From NCBI GenBank assembly GCA_964385465.1, contig CAYLPJ010000087.1:1-15593 (forward strand): a DNA stretch of 15,593 bases, in the 5' to 3' direction. The notes beneath the pieces were generated by a model. The model saw nothing but the letters and a program-made list of their open reading frames with translations. It had not been told where the DNA came from and did not search any database. Position numbers and translations under genes: made by a program. Shown piece after piece: positions 7,375-14,026 of this stretch (its first letter is position 1; each line of letters opens with the position of its first letter). The DNA is from CAYLPJ01 sp964385465 (GTDB lineage: Bacteria > Planctomycetota > Phycisphaerae > SM23-33).

Positions 7375-8661
7375 ATGAACGACCGATCCGACATCCGCAA
7401 GCAGGTCATCGCCGCCGCACGCCGCGAGGCGCTGCGAATGATCGCCGTGCGGGCGGCCGAGTCGGCCGGCGTGGCCCTCGCCGGCGCCGCGGTCGCCACT
7501 GCCGCCGGGCAGGTCGGCTGGCTGCTCGCCGACGCCGGCGCCTCGCTTGCCGTGGCCGCTTGCCTCCTGCCCGCCGTCGCGGCCTTGCTGCTGGTCCGTC
7601 GCGACGTGCGGCGAGCGTTCGGGCTTGACGTCCGCGGGGCCGCGCTGGCCGCGGGGGCCTGCGTTGCCTCGGCCGCGGCGTCGGCTTCGGCGGTTCTCGC
7701 CGGGGGTCACTCGGCGCGGTGGGACGTGCCCGCCGTGTGCCTGGCTGTTGCCGGGCTGATCGGTGCCGGCCTCGCCGTCCTGCGGGGCGTGAGCCTTCGC
7801 GCGGCCGCGGCGGGTCACGACGCCGCCGCGGGTCTCCACGAGCGTTTTGCCACGGCCGTCGAGCTGGCCCGGGGCCCGTCCGGCGACGAGCCGGTGGCCT
7901 TGTGCGTCTGTTCCCAGGCGCTCGACGCGGTGGGGCGGCGGCCCATGCCTCCCGGCGGCCGCTGGCGGCGGTCGCGCCGCACGGCGGGGGCGGTGCTGGT
8001 CGGCGTGCTGGCCACCGCTGCCCTGGCACTGGTTCCCACGGGCGAGCAACTCGCCGTCGCCCGCGACTTCGAGCGTGCCGCCTCGGCCGTCGAGCGGCTG
8101 GGCCCCGCCGAGCGGGCCGAGCTGATCGCCACGCTTCGCCGGCTGGTCGAGGCCGCCGAGGACAACCCCGACCTCCGCGAGCGCCTCCGCGCCGCGATCG
8201 CCGCCGCCGAGACGGAAGACGACGCCCGCCTCGCCGACGCGCTGCGCCATGCCGGCCGGGCCGCCGATGCCGACGCCGCCGAGGCCGCGGGGCTCGCCCG
8301 CGCGCTGCTCCGTGCCCTCGACCTGCCGACCGGCGGGGGCGAGGACGCCGGCGAGGGTCCAGGCGCCGCCCCGCCGACGCCGCCCGTTGCCGCCGCCGAT
8401 GCCAACCTGCCCGCCGACCCCGATGCGCCCACGCCGCTGGCCGCACGCGTGCTCGTCTACGATCCCGCCTACAATCCCCGCGGCGACGCCAATGCCCCCG
8501 CGCCGGCCACCGCGGCCGCGGGGGGCGAGCGCTTCATCCCGCATCGTGATGCCTGGACCGCCGCTCGCGCCCGAGCCGCGGCCGCGCTGGCCGGGCGAGA
8601 GCTGCCCCCAGAGTACCGCCCCATCGTGCGCCGCTTCTTCGAGCTGGACGCGAGCCGGTGA
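7375..8661 (+). CDS. Alanine-rich multi-pass membrane protein of unknown function
   Basis: The 428-residue protein has about five hydrophobic segments at roughly 27-50, 54-74, 87-110, 117-137 and 203-221. A charged helical region follows at about 222-316, then a Pro/Ala-rich linker at about 320-380, and a conserved-looking end PPEYRPIVRRFFELD. The stretch GHDAAAGLHERFATAVEL after the fourth membrane segment, together with the C-terminal ending, recalls DUF4175-like membrane proteins encoded near MoxR/DUF58/von Willebrand genes in planctomycetes. That resemblance is from memory and no such genes are in this window. No clear ribosome binding site precedes ATG 7375; ATG 7438 (residue 22) is an alternative start that keeps all membrane segments. 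Position between a secreted HEAT protein and a single-pass extracytoplasmic protein suggests a shared envelope role. Confidence 0.7.
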   Translation: MNDRSDIRKQVIAAARREALRMIAVRAAESAGVALAGAAVATAAGQVGWLLADAGASLAVAACLLPAVAALLLVRRDVRRAFGLDVRGAALAAGACVASAAASASAVLAGGHSARWDVPAVCLAVAGLIGAGLAVLRGVSLRAAAAGHDAAAGLHERFATAVELARGPSGDEPVALCVCSQALDAVGRRPMPPGGRWRRSRRTAGAVLVGVLATAALALVPTGEQLAVARDFERAASAVERLGPAERAELIATLRRLVEAAEDNPDLRERLRAAIAAAETEDDARLADALRHAGRAADADAAEAAGLARALLRALDLPTGGGEDAGEGPGAAPPTPPVAAADANLPADPDAPTPLAARVLVYDPAYNPRGDANAPAPATAAAGGERFIPHRDAWTAARARAAAALAGRELPPEYRPIVRRFFELDASR

Positions 8662-8684
8662 CCGGGCGACGCGCGCCTGCCGCC

Positions 8685-8713
8685 TTGCACGGAGGCCCCG
8701 CTTCGCGCAAACT
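8685..8713 (+). promoter_or_regulatory. Weak candidate promoter
   Basis: TTGCAC (8685-8690) and CAAACT (8708-8713) are 17 bp apart in the 91-bp gap before ATG 8753. The -10 element is a poor match. It is listed because its layout matches the other candidates in the window. Confidence 0.22.
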
Positions 8714-8752
8714 CCCGAATCGGCATTTCACGGTGCGAAGACGGAGCGACGC

Positions 8753-9502
8753 ATGCGGATCGGACGCGGTCTAAGGCGGGGGCTGCTGGTCGCGGCGGCG
8801 GTGGCGGCCGCGGCGGCGGTCGTGCTTTACGTCCTGGCCTGCCGCGTGCCGGGGGACTATCGACCGGCTCGGCTGGGCCCGGCCGCCCGTGACGCGGCCA
8901 TGCGCGAGTTCCGCCGCCGGCTGATGGATTTCCAGAACGCCGGGCAGACCAATCGCCCGTTCGACTGGGAGTTGGCCGAGCGGGACGTGAACCGGTACCT
9001 GGCGGCGATGGACGAGATCGCGATGCAGGGCGGCGCCGAGCCGGGCTCGGTCCGGCGTGCGCTGGAGCGGATCGGCCTGGCCGAGCCGGCGGTGGCGTTC
9101 ACCGAGGACGGCGCGAAGCTGATGGTCCGCCTGACCCGCCGCAACAAGATCGCCACGGTGCTTCTGGGCTTCGAGTTCACGGAGGACGAGCGGCTTCGCA
9201 TCCGCATCGACGGCGTGCGGATCGGGCAGTTGCCGCTGCCGGCGTCGGTGGTCCGCGAGAAGGTGGGGGCCTTCCGCCGCGCGGTCGTGGCCCGCCTGGA
9301 ACGGGAGAACGGCGACGCGGAGAGCCCCGCCTCGCCCGACACGAGCAAGGCCCTGCGGCGCATCGTGGCTGCCATCGACGGCGAGCCGATCGACACGACG
9401 CTCACCTGGCGGCTCACCAGCCGCAAGCGCGTCCGCATCGACGCCGTTCGCACCGATGCCGGCGGACTGGCGCTGCATGTCCGCCCCGTCGGGCCCGGGT
9501 AG
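8753..9502 (+). CDS. Single-pass membrane-anchored extracytoplasmic protein, possibly YpmS/LmeA-like
   Basis: The 249-residue protein has one N-terminal membrane segment (about residues 9-30) after a basic start, so most of it should lie outside the cytoplasmic membrane. The motif ELAERDVNRYLAAM (about 74-86) and the later stretch GVRIGQLPLPASVV (about 154-167) resemble the 'E.N.YL' and 'G.lPLP' blocks of YpmS/DUF2140 and LmeA/DUF2993-type lipid-binding-like domains. This is a pattern judgement, not a proven assignment. The start at ATG 8753 is supported by GGAG at 8743-8746; the frame is open further upstream but there it overlaps the preceding gene. It lies 91 bases after the multi-pass membrane protein gene. 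Confidence 0.68.
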   Translation: MRIGRGLRRGLLVAAAVAAAAAVVLYVLACRVPGDYRPARLGPAARDAAMREFRRRLMDFQNAGQTNRPFDWELAERDVNRYLAAMDEIAMQGGAEPGSVRRALERIGLAEPAVAFTEDGAKLMVRLTRRNKIATVLLGFEFTEDERLRIRIDGVRIGQLPLPASVVREKVGAFRRAVVARLERENGDAESPASPDTSKALRRIVAAIDGEPIDTTLTWRLTSRKRVRIDAVRTDAGGLALHVRPVGPG

Positions 9503-9626
9503 CCCGTGCATGAATCGCCGGGCGCCGGGAAGAGCCTGCGGCAAGCAGGGCGAGCGCTCTCGGCGGCTGCGGGGCCGCCGGCCCGGGGCCCTCGCCGAAG
9601 GCGGCAGCGTTCGGCGGGATACCCGC

Positions 9627-9656
9627 TTCCCTTCCCGCCGGCCGGCGGCGTAGAAT
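9627..9656 (+). promoter_or_regulatory. Candidate promoter of the STAS gene pair
   Basis: TAGAAT (9651-9656) is a good -10 element; TTCCCT (9627-9632) is a weak -35 with 18 bp spacing. The predicted start point near 9663 lies only about 9 bases before ATG 9672, giving an almost leaderless transcript. The rest of the 169-bp gap holds only GC-rich inverted repeats. Confidence 0.35.
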
Positions 9657-9671
9657 GCTTGCGGTACAGCC

Positions 9672-10046
9672 ATGGGCGAGAACGAGAAATCGCTGAACAT
9701 CTCGGAGGTCGACGGCGTGAAGGTCGTGGCCTTCTGCCAGTCGTCGGTGCTGGACATCGCCACGTCGCAGGCGATGGCCAAGCAGTTGCTGCGCCTGGCC
9801 AAGAGCCCTCCTCCGCCGCGCGTGCTGCTGGACTTCACGGACGTCAAGTTCCTCGCCTCCCGGATGCTGGGGATCCTCGTGGAGATGATCCGCATGGCCG
9901 AGACCGGCCGCGGGCGCGTGGTCGTCTGCGGCCTGCGCCCCGAGCTGACCGAGATGCTCCACCTGATGCGCCTGGACCGGATCATCCAGCTCGCGCGGGA
10001 CCGGTCGGCGGGGCATCGCCTCCTGGCCGCCGGGGCCGAGGCGTAG
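9672..10046 (+). CDS. Stand-alone STAS-domain protein (anti-sigma-factor-antagonist-like)
   Basis: The 124-residue protein is a single STAS domain. LLDFTDVKFLASRMLGIL at about 52-69 is the strand-loop-helix that in SpoIIAA and RsbV reads like D.S.V.FMDSSGLG and carries the phosphorylated serine. Here Ser63 sits at that position, but the preceding Asp is Ala62 and the following Ser-Gly is Arg-Met. These proteins normally bind anti-sigma-factor kinases or partner proteins and are controlled by phosphorylation; no kinase or sigma factor is seen here. The start is forced: an in-frame TAG lies at 9651-9653 with no other start codon before ATG 9672. No Shine-Dalgarno sequence is present. The gene is 43 bases upstream of a paralogous STAS-DUF502 fusion. 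Confidence 0.85.
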   Translation: MGENEKSLNISEVDGVKVVAFCQSSVLDIATSQAMAKQLLRLAKSPPPPRVLLDFTDVKFLASRMLGILVEMIRMAETGRGRVVVCGLRPELTEMLHLMRLDRIIQLARDRSAGHRLLAAGAEA

Positions 10047-10089
10047 CGCCACCGGCCCCCGCCGCGGGGGCGTCACAGGGAGAGCCCGC

Positions 10090-11103
10090 ATGTCCGAACC
10101 GTCCCTGGAGGTCTCGCACGTCGGCGACGTGACGGTCGTGGATTTCCGCCATGCCGGCGTGCTGGACTCCGCCGGCGTCCGCGACGTCGAGGAGCGGCTC
10201 TACGGGCTCGTCGACGAGGAGAAGCGCTGCCGGCTGCTGCTGGACTTCACCGAGGTTCGCTTTCTCGCCTCCCGCATGCTCGGCGTGCTCGTCTCCCTCC
10301 ACAAGAAGGCCGCCGAGCAGGGAGGGATGGTCGTCCTCTGCGGCCTCGCCGACAACCTGCTGAAGGTCTTCCAGGTCTCGCGGCTGGACGGGGTGCTGGC
10401 CTTTGCGCCCACCGTCGCCGACGGGCACGCGCGTTTCGCCGGCGAGAGCGACCAGGTCGAGGCCGCCATGGAGGCCCTGGCCGCGGCACCGGCTCAGCCT
10501 GGCTGGAAACGGGCGGTGAACCGCCAGGTGCGGATCTTCGTCGCCGGGGCGATGGTGCTGATCCCGCTGGCGATCACGGTCTGGTCGATCTGGTGGATCG
10601 GCACGGCGATCGACGACCTTGGCCGGCTGGCGTTCCGTAGCGTCGGCGCCACCGTCGTGCCCCCGCGAGGCACCGGGGCGCTGGTGCTGATCGCGGCGAT
10701 CTACCTGATCGGCCTGCTGACCCACCTGTGGCTGTTCCGCGGCGTCTTTGCGCTGATGGAGCGGCTGGTGCTGTACGTCCCCGGCGTCAAGACCATCTAC
10801 GAGTCCGTCCGCGACCTCATGCAGCTCTTCGGCGGGGGGTCGGACAAGATGGGCCGCGTCGTCCAGTACCAGGCCCCCGACAGCGACATGGCCATGCTGG
10901 GCATCCTCACCAACGAGAACCCCCTCGGCGTCCCGCCCGACAGCCCCAGCCGCAAGGTCTCGGTCTACGTGCCCTTCAGCTACATGATCGGCGGGCCAAC
11001 CTACCTCGTCTCCCCCGACCAGATCGTCGAGGTCGACATGTCCGTCGAGGAATGCATGAAAATCTGCGCCACCGCCCAGGTCGGCACCCGCGTGAAAAAA
11101 TAG
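10090..11103 (+). CDS. STAS domain fused to a DUF502 membrane protein
   Basis: The 337-residue protein has two parts. Residues 1 to about 110 are a STAS domain with LLDFTEVRFLASRMLGVL at 49-66 (Ser61 at the phosphorylation position), nearly the same as the upstream gene, so the two STAS domains are probably duplicates. After a linker (about 111-140), the rest matches DUF502 (COG2928). Membrane segments lie at about 149-171 (IFVAGAMVLIPLAITVWSIW) and 196-217. They are followed by ER(L)VLYVPGVKTIYESVRD, a VPF(S)YMIGGPTYLVSPD block and EVDMSVEECMK, all recognisable family blocks. DUF502 proteins are usually about 200 residues without STAS. The STAS part should face the cytoplasm. AGGGAG at 10077-10082 supports the start. 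The stop TAG is the first triplet of the adjoining palindrome. Function is unknown; partner-controlled membrane signalling is an inference. Confidence 0.87.
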   Translation: MSEPSLEVSHVGDVTVVDFRHAGVLDSAGVRDVEERLYGLVDEEKRCRLLLDFTEVRFLASRMLGVLVSLHKKAAEQGGMVVLCGLADNLLKVFQVSRLDGVLAFAPTVADGHARFAGESDQVEAAMEALAAAPAQPGWKRAVNRQVRIFVAGAMVLIPLAITVWSIWWIGTAIDDLGRLAFRSVGATVVPPRGTGALVLIAAIYLIGLLTHLWLFRGVFALMERLVLYVPGVKTIYESVRDLMQLFGGGSDKMGRVVQYQAPDSDMAMLGILTNENPLGVPPDSPSRKVSVYVPFSYMIGGPTYLVSPDQIVEVDMSVEECMKICATAQVGTRVKK

Positions 11104-11168
11104 GGACGGTTACATTTTCCGGCGGCTTCGCCGCACGGCGGTGGCTGGAAGACGTAACCGTCCCTATT
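11099..11168. repeat. 70-bp palindromic element with TAGGGACGGTTAC ends (REP/MITE-like)
   Basis: Bases 11099-11113 (aatagggacggttac) are the exact reverse complement of 11154-11168. The stem can extend inwards through imperfect and G-T pairs, and the centre contains an inner hairpin (gcggc-ttc-gccgc, about 11122-11134). The core ATAGGGACGGTTAC resembles interspersed palindromes in many bacterial genomes that are associated with REP-type Y1 (IS200-like) transposases; this is family knowledge from memory. No transposase is in the window. It lies between two convergent genes and both end inside it. It could also act as a two-way terminator, with A-run on the left and a short T-rich tract on the right. 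Confidence 0.75.
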
Positions 11169-12711
11169 CTTTGCGCAGCAGCCACATCGCTGCAAGGGCG
11201 GTGAGGACCTCCCCGGTGATCTGCTCGGCCTCGCGGTCGGCCTCGGAGGCGCGGGTGGCGGCGCCGTCGTTCTCGCCGAAGGTCAGACGGCCGGCGCGGA
11301 TCTGCTCGCGGAGGCTCGCGGCGATCGCCGTACGGTCGGCCGTGCCGTCCAGCATCGTCAGCACCGCCCGGCCCAGGTCGTCGAGCTGCGCGTTGCGGTG
11401 CCGGAGATCCACCACGAGCTTCCCCTCGGCCGCCTGCCAGCGGGCGACCGGCGTGGCCTCGGGCCGCTGGGGCGGCTCGGCTGCGATCGGCGGCAGGTGG
11501 GTGTGGAGCTCGACGAAGCCGGTCATCCCGCAGGCGAGCATGGCCTGGGAGAGGTAGTCGGCGTCGGCGTCGCCGGTCCGGGTGCGTACGCCGTCGAGCA
11601 TCTCGGCGAAGCCCATCGGCGCCGGGCGGGCGCCGTGCAGCAGCCGCAGCGCTTCGGCCAGTTGCGGCGCGTCGGCGGTCAGCGTATGGCCCTGGTGGTT
11701 GCGGAAGCGGTCGCTGGGGCCGTCGGTCGGCTCGCCGTCGGCGGCGACGGGCCTGGCCAGGCCCAGCAGGAGCATGTCCCCGACGGCCCCGGGGTCGGCC
11801 CATCGCCGCCCGGGCAGATCGGCGTGACAGAGCACGTCGCGGCGGAACATCCGCCGACGGAGGAAATCGAGGAGCTGCTCGCACTGCACGAGGTCGTCGG
11901 CGACGGCGGTCAGGGCCTCTCGGGCGGCCGGCGTCAGGCGGTTGGACGGGTCGTTCATCTCGGCGTCGGCGACGTACCGCAACCCGGCCGCCTCGGTCCG
12001 CCGGTGGAACTCCTCGAAGTACAGCGCGTCGTTGCACTCCTCCAGGTACTCGTGGAAGACGTACCCCGGGTCCTGGCCGGCGAGGGTCTCGACGGCAGAG
12101 CGGAGCACCTCGTCGTACGGGCTGTCGGGCACGAAGTTGTTCTCGGCGATGAAGCGCAGGCGCTGCAGCCCCCGCCGGACCTTCTCGAGGGCCGTCTCGC
12201 CCTCGCGCGCCCCGTGGAGAATGGCGTCGCGGACGCTTCGGACCTGGTGCCACCCGGGCAGGGCGTTGTAGCTGACCGTCGCCAGCCCGCCGTCGGCGAG
12301 GTTCTCGCGGCAGATGCGGAGGATGTGCTCCTGCACCTCCGGCGGGACCCACGAGTAGACGCCGTGGCAGAGGATGTAGTCGAACCGCCCGTTGCCGGCG
12401 CCGACGTCGGCGAGGTCCTCGCAGCGAAGGTCGATGTTCGCCAGTCCCAGCCGGCTCGCCCGTTCGCGGGCGGCGTCGATCTGCCTCGGCGAGAGGTCGA
12501 TGCCGACGAACCGGCTGCCCGGCAGGGTCGCGGCCATCGGCAGCAGGTTACCCCCGAGCCCGCATCCGAGCTCCAGCACGGAGCAGTCGGTCACGGGGGC
12601 GGCCTGGATCCCGTACAGCCTGCCCACCGTTGCCAGCCGGTCGGGATGGGTCTCGGGAAAGGCGTGATCGCTGTAGGGCAGTTCGTCGTAGCTGGATGCG
12701 TCGTGTGTCAT
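11164..12711 (-). CDS. Class I SAM-dependent methyltransferase with methyltransferase-regulatory domain
   Basis: The 515-residue protein starts with SYDELPYSDHAFPETHPDRL, the family opening. The SAM-binding motif I VLELGCGLGGN lies at 45-55, with GIDLS (Asp72) as the ribose-binding acidic residue. DYILCHGVYSWVPPEV at 111-126 and VSYNALPGWH are further signatures. The middle (about 215-300) fits the methyltransferase regulatory domain PF10119, and the end (about 440-515) a winged-helix-like C-terminal domain. The family is widespread in bacteria, and the methylated substrate is unknown. ATG 12711 is 9 bases after the stop of the transporter gene on the same strand, which indicates co-transcription, though the ribosome binding site is weak. 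The stop TAG (11166-11164) comes from the palindromic element shared with the convergent gene. Confidence 0.87.
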   Translation of the reverse strand: MTHDASSYDELPYSDHAFPETHPDRLATVGRLYGIQAAPVTDCSVLELGCGLGGNLLPMAATLPGSRFVGIDLSPRQIDAARERASRLGLANIDLRCEDLADVGAGNGRFDYILCHGVYSWVPPEVQEHILRICRENLADGGLATVSYNALPGWHQVRSVRDAILHGAREGETALEKVRRGLQRLRFIAENNFVPDSPYDEVLRSAVETLAGQDPGYVFHEYLEECNDALYFEEFHRRTEAAGLRYVADAEMNDPSNRLTPAAREALTAVADDLVQCEQLLDFLRRRMFRRDVLCHADLPGRRWADPGAVGDMLLLGLARPVAADGEPTDGPSDRFRNHQGHTLTADAPQLAEALRLLHGARPAPMGFAEMLDGVRTRTGDADADYLSQAMLACGMTGFVELHTHLPPIAAEPPQRPEATPVARWQAAEGKLVVDLRHRNAQLDDLGRAVLTMLDGTADRTAIAASLREQIRAGRLTFGENDGAATRASEADREAEQITGEVLTALAAMWLLRKE

Positions 12712-12720
12712 GGCGGTTGC

Positions 12721-14007
12721 TCACGGTGCGACGTAGAACGTCCCCGCCACGGCGCCGGTCATGAGGCAGGCGAACGTGGCGGCCAGCAGGGCGCGGGGCC
12801 CGACGGCGGCGAGGTCGGCGCGGCGGTCGGGCACCAGCGCGGCGATGCCGCCGACGAAGATCGCCATCGACGCCACGTGCGCGAAGCCGCACAACGCGTA
12901 CGCCGTCACCACGGCGCTGCGGGGGTGCGTGAAGGTCCCGGCCTTCATCGCCGCCGCCAGGTCGATGTACGCGGGGATCTCCGTGACGATCAACCGCTTG
13001 CCGATCATCTCCCCCGCCGCGGGGGCGTCCGCCCAAGGGATGCCGATCGCGACGGCCGGGACGCGGAAGGCGTAGCCCAGCAGCAGGCTCAGCGAGAGCG
13101 GGTCGGAGGCGGTGGCCCCCTCGCCGCCGGGCGCGCCCATGCCGAGCCAGCCGCCGAGGGCGCCGAGGGCCAGGTCGATCAGCGCCACCATCCCCAGCAG
13201 GGCGATCAGCAGGGCGCAGATCCCCACCACCAGTCGCACGCCGGCCATGGCGCCGGCGATGATGGCGTCGACGGCGCCGGCATGCTTTTCGACCTCCATC
13301 GCGACGGTTCGCCCCAGCGTGGCCGGCCGGCCGTCCTCGGGAAGGAGGATCTTGGAGAACACGATCGCCGCCGGGGCCGACAGCAGCGACGCGGAGATCA
13401 GGTGCCCGGCGATGCCCGGGAAGCTGTCGTTGAGGAACCCCACGTAAACCGCCAGCGTGCTGGAGGCCACCGTGGCCATTCCGGCGGTGAGGATGGTGCA
13501 GAACTCCGAGCGGGTCATCCCGGCCAGGTAGGGGCGGACCGTGGTGGCCGACTCGATGCCGACGAAGATGTTGCTGGCGGCGCAGAGGCTCTCGGCCCCG
13601 CTGATCCGCATCAGTCGGGTGAAGGCCCACGCGAACGCGCCGATGACGCGGGGCATGACCCGCCAGTGATACAGCAGGTTCATCATCGCGGCGAAGAAGA
13701 TGATTACCGGCAGGGCCTGGAGGGCCAGGACGAACCCGCCGGTCTTGCCGGCGTCGGCGAGCGGCCCGAAGAGGAACCGCTGACCGGCCTGGGCGGCGGC
13801 GAGCAGGTCCAGCACGGCGTCGTTGAGCCACTGGAAGACGTCGCGGCTGAAGGGCAGGTGGAAGACGGCGGCGCCGATGGCGAACTGGAGGGCGACGCCG
13901 GCGGCGACCGCCCGGACGTTCATCCGCCGGCGGTTCGCCGAGCAGAGCCACGCCGCGCCGAGCAGGAGGAACAGCCCCGCGAAGCTGACGAGGTTGTAAA
14001 CGTCCAT
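12721..14007 (-). CDS. Concentrative nucleoside transporter (CNT/NupC) family protein with altered binding site
   Basis: The 428-residue polytopic protein aligns by eye with CNT transporters: N-terminal helices, gate-like region from about 82 to 115, GAESLCAASNIFVG at 137-150, the HP2-region stretch ending TEIPAY (342-347) and ALCGFAH..S at 371-380. CNT members import nucleosides with Na+ or H+. Several usual substrate-contact motifs differ. The QTEAP motif that follows NIFVG reads IESAT (151-155), NEFVAY reads TEIPAY (Glu343 is kept), and the Asn of GFAN is His377. The fold assignment is firm, but the transported solute may not be a standard nucleoside. GGGAG about nine bases before ATG 14007 supports the start. 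The gene lies 19 bases after the URO-D gene and 9 before the methyltransferase gene. Confidence 0.85.
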   Translation of the reverse strand: MDVYNLVSFAGLFLLLGAAWLCSANRRRMNVRAVAAGVALQFAIGAAVFHLPFSRDVFQWLNDAVLDLLAAAQAGQRFLFGPLADAGKTGGFVLALQALPVIIFFAAMMNLLYHWRVMPRVIGAFAWAFTRLMRISGAESLCAASNIFVGIESATTVRPYLAGMTRSEFCTILTAGMATVASSTLAVYVGFLNDSFPGIAGHLISASLLSAPAAIVFSKILLPEDGRPATLGRTVAMEVEKHAGAVDAIIAGAMAGVRLVVGICALLIALLGMVALIDLALGALGGWLGMGAPGGEGATASDPLSLSLLLGYAFRVPAVAIGIPWADAPAAGEMIGKRLIVTEIPAYIDLAAAMKAGTFTHPRSAVVTAYALCGFAHVASMAIFVGGIAALVPDRRADLAAVGPRALLAATFACLMTGAVAGTFYVAP

Positions 14008-14026
14008 CGGACCGGCTCCCGTGCGG

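Noticed and set aside
5107..8544. A very long open frame (1145 codons) on the minus strand opposite the HEAT and membrane protein genes.
   Set aside because: It is Gly/Arg/Ala-rich low-complexity translation caused by GC-rich third positions of the real plus-strand genes, which have signal peptide, HEAT repeats and membrane segments.
11099..11168. Complete insertion sequence.
   Set aside because: Only about 70 bp with no coding capacity; it can at most be a non-autonomous or REP-like element.
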